From MGOM01 sp035455265 (GTDB lineage Bacteria; Chloroflexota; Anaerolineae; Anaerolineales; E44-bin32): DNA of 34,717 bases. Within the stretch, counting starts at the first letter, position 1, and the number at the start of each line of letters is the position of its first letter. Shown one piece after another: positions 32,443-34,717 of the stretch. A program made the position numbers and the translations under genes. A model generated the notes under the pieces. That model made no database searches and was not told the origin of the DNA. It saw nothing but the letters and a program-made list of their open reading frames with translations. The DNA lies in assembly GCA_035455265.1 (NCBI GenBank), contig DATIFK010000098.1, positions 1 through 34,717 on the forward strand, read 5' to 3'.

Positions 32443-33194
32443 TGGCCGCCCCGCGCCTCAACCCCAACACGGCGACGCAGGACGAGCTGCAGCAGCTGCC
32501 GGGAGTCGGCCCGGCGCTGGCGGCGCGCATCGTCGCCGCCCGACCGTTCACCGACGCCGACGACTTGCGGCGCGTCCCGGGGATCGGCCCGGCGGCCCTC
32601 GACAGCTTGCGCCGCCGACTGACGTTCGACTCGGCACCTGCCGGCGAAGCGGAGAAGGCTCCGGATGTGGTGCGCGAGGCGACCGAACGCGTCGAGCACG
32701 CCGTCGCCCTTGCCAGCGACCGCTGGGCCGCTGCCACGGGCGGGCGACGGCTCCTGGTGGACGTCGGCCTGGTGGTCATCGCCGCTCTGCTGTCGACCTT
32801 CCTGACCCTGGCCGTTCTGGCCGGGATCAACGGATCGCTCAGCGTCTCGCGCCAGCGGGCCGTCGTGGATCTGACAACGGACGTCGGCGCGCTGCAGACG
32901 CAGGTGCAGGCTGTTCAATCCCATCTCGATTCGGTCGAGGGTCGGCTCCAATCGTTGGAAGGACTCACGGGCCGGCTCCAGGCCGCTGAAGACGAACTGG
33001 GGCGGCTGCGCAGCGAGACGCAGGCGGCCTCGCAGGCCGTGGAGGACATGCGCTCCGGCGTGGACGCGCTTGCCGGTCAGGTCCAGGTTCTCGCCGACCG
33101 CACCGAACGCATGGATGCCTTCCTCACCGGACTGACGCAGCTGTTGGACTCGCTCGCACCGCCGGAGACTCCGGCGGCCACCCCGACACCGTAA
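32442..33194 (+). CDS. Membrane-tethered helix-hairpin-helix protein with coiled coil
   Basis: The 250-residue protein opens with a double helix-hairpin-helix domain (1-62: LNPNTATQDELQQLPGVGP and LRRVPGIGPAALDSLRRRL), the ComEA-like fold that binds DNA without sequence preference. After an acidic linker there is one helix at about 104-129. A long coiled coil (about 140-235) with heptad Leu/Val positions follows (for example QTQVQAVQSHLDSVEGRLQ), and then a short Pro/Thr tail. The HhH domain and coiled coil lie on opposite sides of the membrane. ComEA proteins place HhH outside; here it precedes the helix, so the orientation is uncertain. The ATG forms TGATG with the protease stop. The coiled coil is shared in style with the next two products. 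Confidence 0.85.
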   Translation: MAAPRLNPNTATQDELQQLPGVGPALAARIVAARPFTDADDLRRVPGIGPAALDSLRRRLTFDSAPAGEAEKAPDVVREATERVEHAVALASDRWAAATGGRRLLVDVGLVVIAALLSTFLTLAVLAGINGSLSVSRQRAVVDLTTDVGALQTQVQAVQSHLDSVEGRLQSLEGLTGRLQAAEDELGRLRSETQAASQAVEDMRSGVDALAGQVQVLADRTERMDAFLTGLTQLLDSLAPPETPAATPTP

Positions 33195-33204
33195 GGGAGG
33201 CGCG

Positions 33205-33966
33205 TTGACCCCCTCGATGAAAGAAGCCGCTGATTTGCCCGAGCCTGTGCCGATCCCGTTGGGGCGCCGCATCCTGCGCGCCCTGGTGCGCGTCCTGCTG
33301 GTGGGAGTGGTCGGGGTTGCCCTGGGCGTGGGGGCCTACTACGGACTCCCGGCCGTCTACACAGGATTCGTCCAGCCGGTCCAGGTCAACACACGCCAGA
33401 TCTCCGATCTGGAGTCGCGCGTCGAAACGCAGCGCCAGGCCGATCAGGAAAGGCTGACCACGATCGAGACTCGCTTGACGACCCTCGAGACCGATCTGGC
33501 GGCGTTGAAGGAATCGATGACGGGGCTCCAGGCCGACGTCGAATCTCTGCAGACGTCTCTGAAGAGCGAAGGCGGCGACCTGCAGCGCGTGCGCGCCTTG
33601 GAGACTCAGCTGGCCTCGTTGAAGGCGTCGCTGCAATCGGCTGAGGACAGACTGTCCGCCGCCGAGGCGTCCCTGTCGCAGAGTCAGGAGCCGGTCGTGG
33701 CGCTTCAATCGCGCGTCCAGCTTCTGCGAGCGATGGAGTTGGTCCTGCGAGCCCGGCTGGCGCTGGCCGACAACAACCCCGGGTTGGCCGGCGACGACCT
33801 GCGCCGGGCGCGCACCATCCTGGTGGACCCATCGTCCCCGGACGACTGGTCTCCGATCGCCGACCGCCTGGACATGGCCCTCGGCAACCTTTCGACTGCG
33901 CCGCTGGTGGCGGTTCAAGACGTGGAAGCCGCCTGGTATCTGATGCTCGAAGCCAGCGCGCCCTGA
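33205..33966 (+). CDS. Single-helix membrane protein with long coiled coil
   Basis: The 253-residue protein has a short cytoplasmic head (Pro/Glu-rich), one helix at about 24-46 and a coiled coil from about 62 to 165 with repeated LESR/LETDLAALKESM heptads. The C-terminal domain of about 80 residues (LRAMELVLRARLALADNNPGLAGDDLRRARTIL) looks alpha-helical and TPR-like. The start is a TTG at 33205: GGGAGG ends five bases before it, while the ATG at 33217 is 16 bases away. It follows the HhH gene after 10 bp. The C-terminal region is echoed in the next gene, LQALVLVNDARVALVQGDVSGARLPAL, so the two look like relatives. I recognise no named family. Confidence 0.75.
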   Translation: MTPSMKEAADLPEPVPIPLGRRILRALVRVLLVGVVGVALGVGAYYGLPAVYTGFVQPVQVNTRQISDLESRVETQRQADQERLTTIETRLTTLETDLAALKESMTGLQADVESLQTSLKSEGGDLQRVRALETQLASLKASLQSAEDRLSAAEASLSQSQEPVVALQSRVQLLRAMELVLRARLALADNNPGLAGDDLRRARTILVDPSSPDDWSPIADRLDMALGNLSTAPLVAVQDVEAAWYLMLEASAP

Positions 33967-33993
33967 CCTCATCGACCCTCGGAGGTTTTCCGC

Positions 33994-34554
33994 ATGACCG
34001 AAGACACCGCCATCCCGCCGGCACCTGAGACTCCCGCCCCTCCCAGCCGATTCAATCGGATGCTTCGCAGAACCATGCTGACCGCGACGGCGGTCGTGGT
34101 CCTGTTCGCGCTCGGCGCCCTGGCCAACTGGTGGTTCCAGGTACGGCCGCAGGCCGCTCGGCTGACCGACCTCACGGCCCAGCTGGCGACGGCGAATCAG
34201 GAACTGGCCACCGTGCGACCCAAGGCGGCCGCCGCCGACGAGCTACAGGCTTCGCTCGACCAGGCCCACGTGCGTCTGTTGACGCTCCAGGCGCTGGTGC
34301 TGGTGAACGACGCGCGCGTGGCGCTGGTGCAGGGAGACGTCAGTGGGGCGCGCTTGCCGGCGCTGACCGCCGACAGCGCCCTCGCACGGTTGCAGGCGGA
34401 GGCCGGCCCATCCAGAGCGGATGAACTGAAGGACATGCGCGACCGGCTGGCGCTGGCGCTGGATGAGATCGGGGTCGATGGGTTCGCGGCACAACGCGAC
34501 CTGGAGGTTCTGGCGAACGACCTCGGCGCCCTGGCGAAGGACCTGGCGAAGTAG
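33994..34554 (+). CDS. Single-helix coiled-coil membrane protein, relative of the preceding product
   Basis: The 186-residue protein has a Pro-rich head (about 1-20), one helix at about 27-47 and a coiled coil at about 54-95 (LTDLTAQLATANQELATV). A helical C-terminal domain includes LLTLQALVLVNDARVALVQGDVSGAR, which parallels the LLRAMELVLRARLALADNNPGLAG segment of the preceding gene product. The shared helix, coiled coil and C-terminal pattern suggest duplication with loss of part of the coiled coil. GGAGG lies nine bases before the ATG. The gene is the last in the run and is followed by a strong terminator. No function is known. Confidence 0.75.
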   Translation: MTEDTAIPPAPETPAPPSRFNRMLRRTMLTATAVVVLFALGALANWWFQVRPQAARLTDLTAQLATANQELATVRPKAAAADELQASLDQAHVRLLTLQALVLVNDARVALVQGDVSGARLPALTADSALARLQAEAGPSRADELKDMRDRLALALDEIGVDGFAAQRDLEVLANDLGALAKDLAK

Positions 34555-34557
34555 CAG

Positions 34558-34589
34558 GAGGAGGCGGGGAGTCTCCCCGCCTCCTCTTT
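34558..34589 (+). terminator. Strong terminator at the end of the protease/coiled-coil run
   Basis: GAGGAGGCGGGGA (34558-34570) pairs perfectly with TCCCCGCCTCCTC (34574-34586) around a three-base GTC loop, and TTT follows. It lies three bases after the last stop codon. Confidence 0.88.
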
Positions 34590-34616
34590 GACCTCCTCCC
34601 CGGCTCATTCTGTTGG

Positions 34617-34690
34617 CCTCACCCCCAACCCCCTCTCCGCCTCGCACATTGGACCGACAGAAGGTACCGTGGCGGAGAGGGGGATGAAGC
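34617..34690. repeat. CCTCACCCCCAACCCCCTCTCC-type palindromic element
   Basis: CCCCCTCTCCGCC (34629-34641) pairs perfectly with GGCGGAGAGGGGG (34671-34683) around a 29-nt loop that includes GGTACC. The left flank CCTCACCCCC resembles the element at 27242-27297. The remaining bases to the window end hold no supported gene. Confidence 0.8.
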
Positions 34691-34717
34691 GCGGAAGGGC
34701 GGGGCAGCGAAGCTGCC

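Overview
This is a high-GC (roughly two-thirds G+C by eye), gene-dense bacterial window. The gene content best fits an uncultivated Chloroflexota lineage close to Anaerolineae. That is inference, not a search result. The supporting signs are Pro/Thr-rich linkers between a membrane anchor and an exported domain, a LysM protein with a Ser/Thr-Pro stalk, a DUF2652 cyclase-like/SRPBCC fusion, a histidine kinase with about five GAF domains, a NERD-like tail-anchored protein, and palindromic intergenic repeats of the CCCTCACCCC...GGGTGAGGG type. I see no phage, IS element, CRISPR array, tRNA or rRNA. The window looks chromosomal and mostly housekeeping or envelope-related.

Layout. 1-2231 (minus): a translationally coupled run of ECF-type S component, membrane-anchored C39-like peptidase with TPR tail, and a MurJ-type flippase cut by the window edge. 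2503-3312 (plus): LysM surface protein with a leaderless-type promoter. 3427-6333 (minus): class V aminotransferase, a small membrane protein, a DUF2277 protein and a seven-helix-like membrane protein. 6764-8696 (plus): PAS-GAF-GGDEF diguanylate cyclase followed by a DUF7662-like/HTH regulator, and then a strong candidate for a free-standing structured RNA (about 8728-8850) behind a TTGACA-17-TACGAT promoter. 9068-12908 (minus): DUF2652/SRPBCC protein and aconitase AcnA. 13120-17134 (plus): multi-GAF histidine kinase and a small exported protein. 17233-19565 (minus): RNase HII, family 2 glycosyltransferase and a NERD-like membrane protein. 19664-21655 (plus, divergent): NfeD-type membrane protease and an FHA protein, closed by a textbook terminator.

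21779-23483: divergent DCC-type thiol oxidoreductase and OsmC genes, then a membrane-anchored isoaspartyl methyltransferase; osmC and pcm share an upstream TTCTCACGTG word. 23560-25920 (minus): spermidine-synthase-like membrane protein. 25989-27243 (plus): methylglyoxal synthase and a two-helix membrane protein. 27300-30602: clpB (minus) and hsp20 (plus), divergent heat-shock chaperones with a shared 306-bp control region. 30703-34554 (plus): rhomboid protease, a 44-bp tandem palindromic repeat array, an SDH-type membrane serine protease, a membrane-tethered helix-hairpin-helix/coiled-coil protein and two more single-helix coiled-coil proteins, ended by a strong terminator.

The most interesting signals are the structured RNA at 8728-8850, two repeat arrays (6615-6704 and 31395-31568) whose palindrome arms differ in sequence but remain complementary, and the membrane protease/coiled-coil module at 30703-34554.
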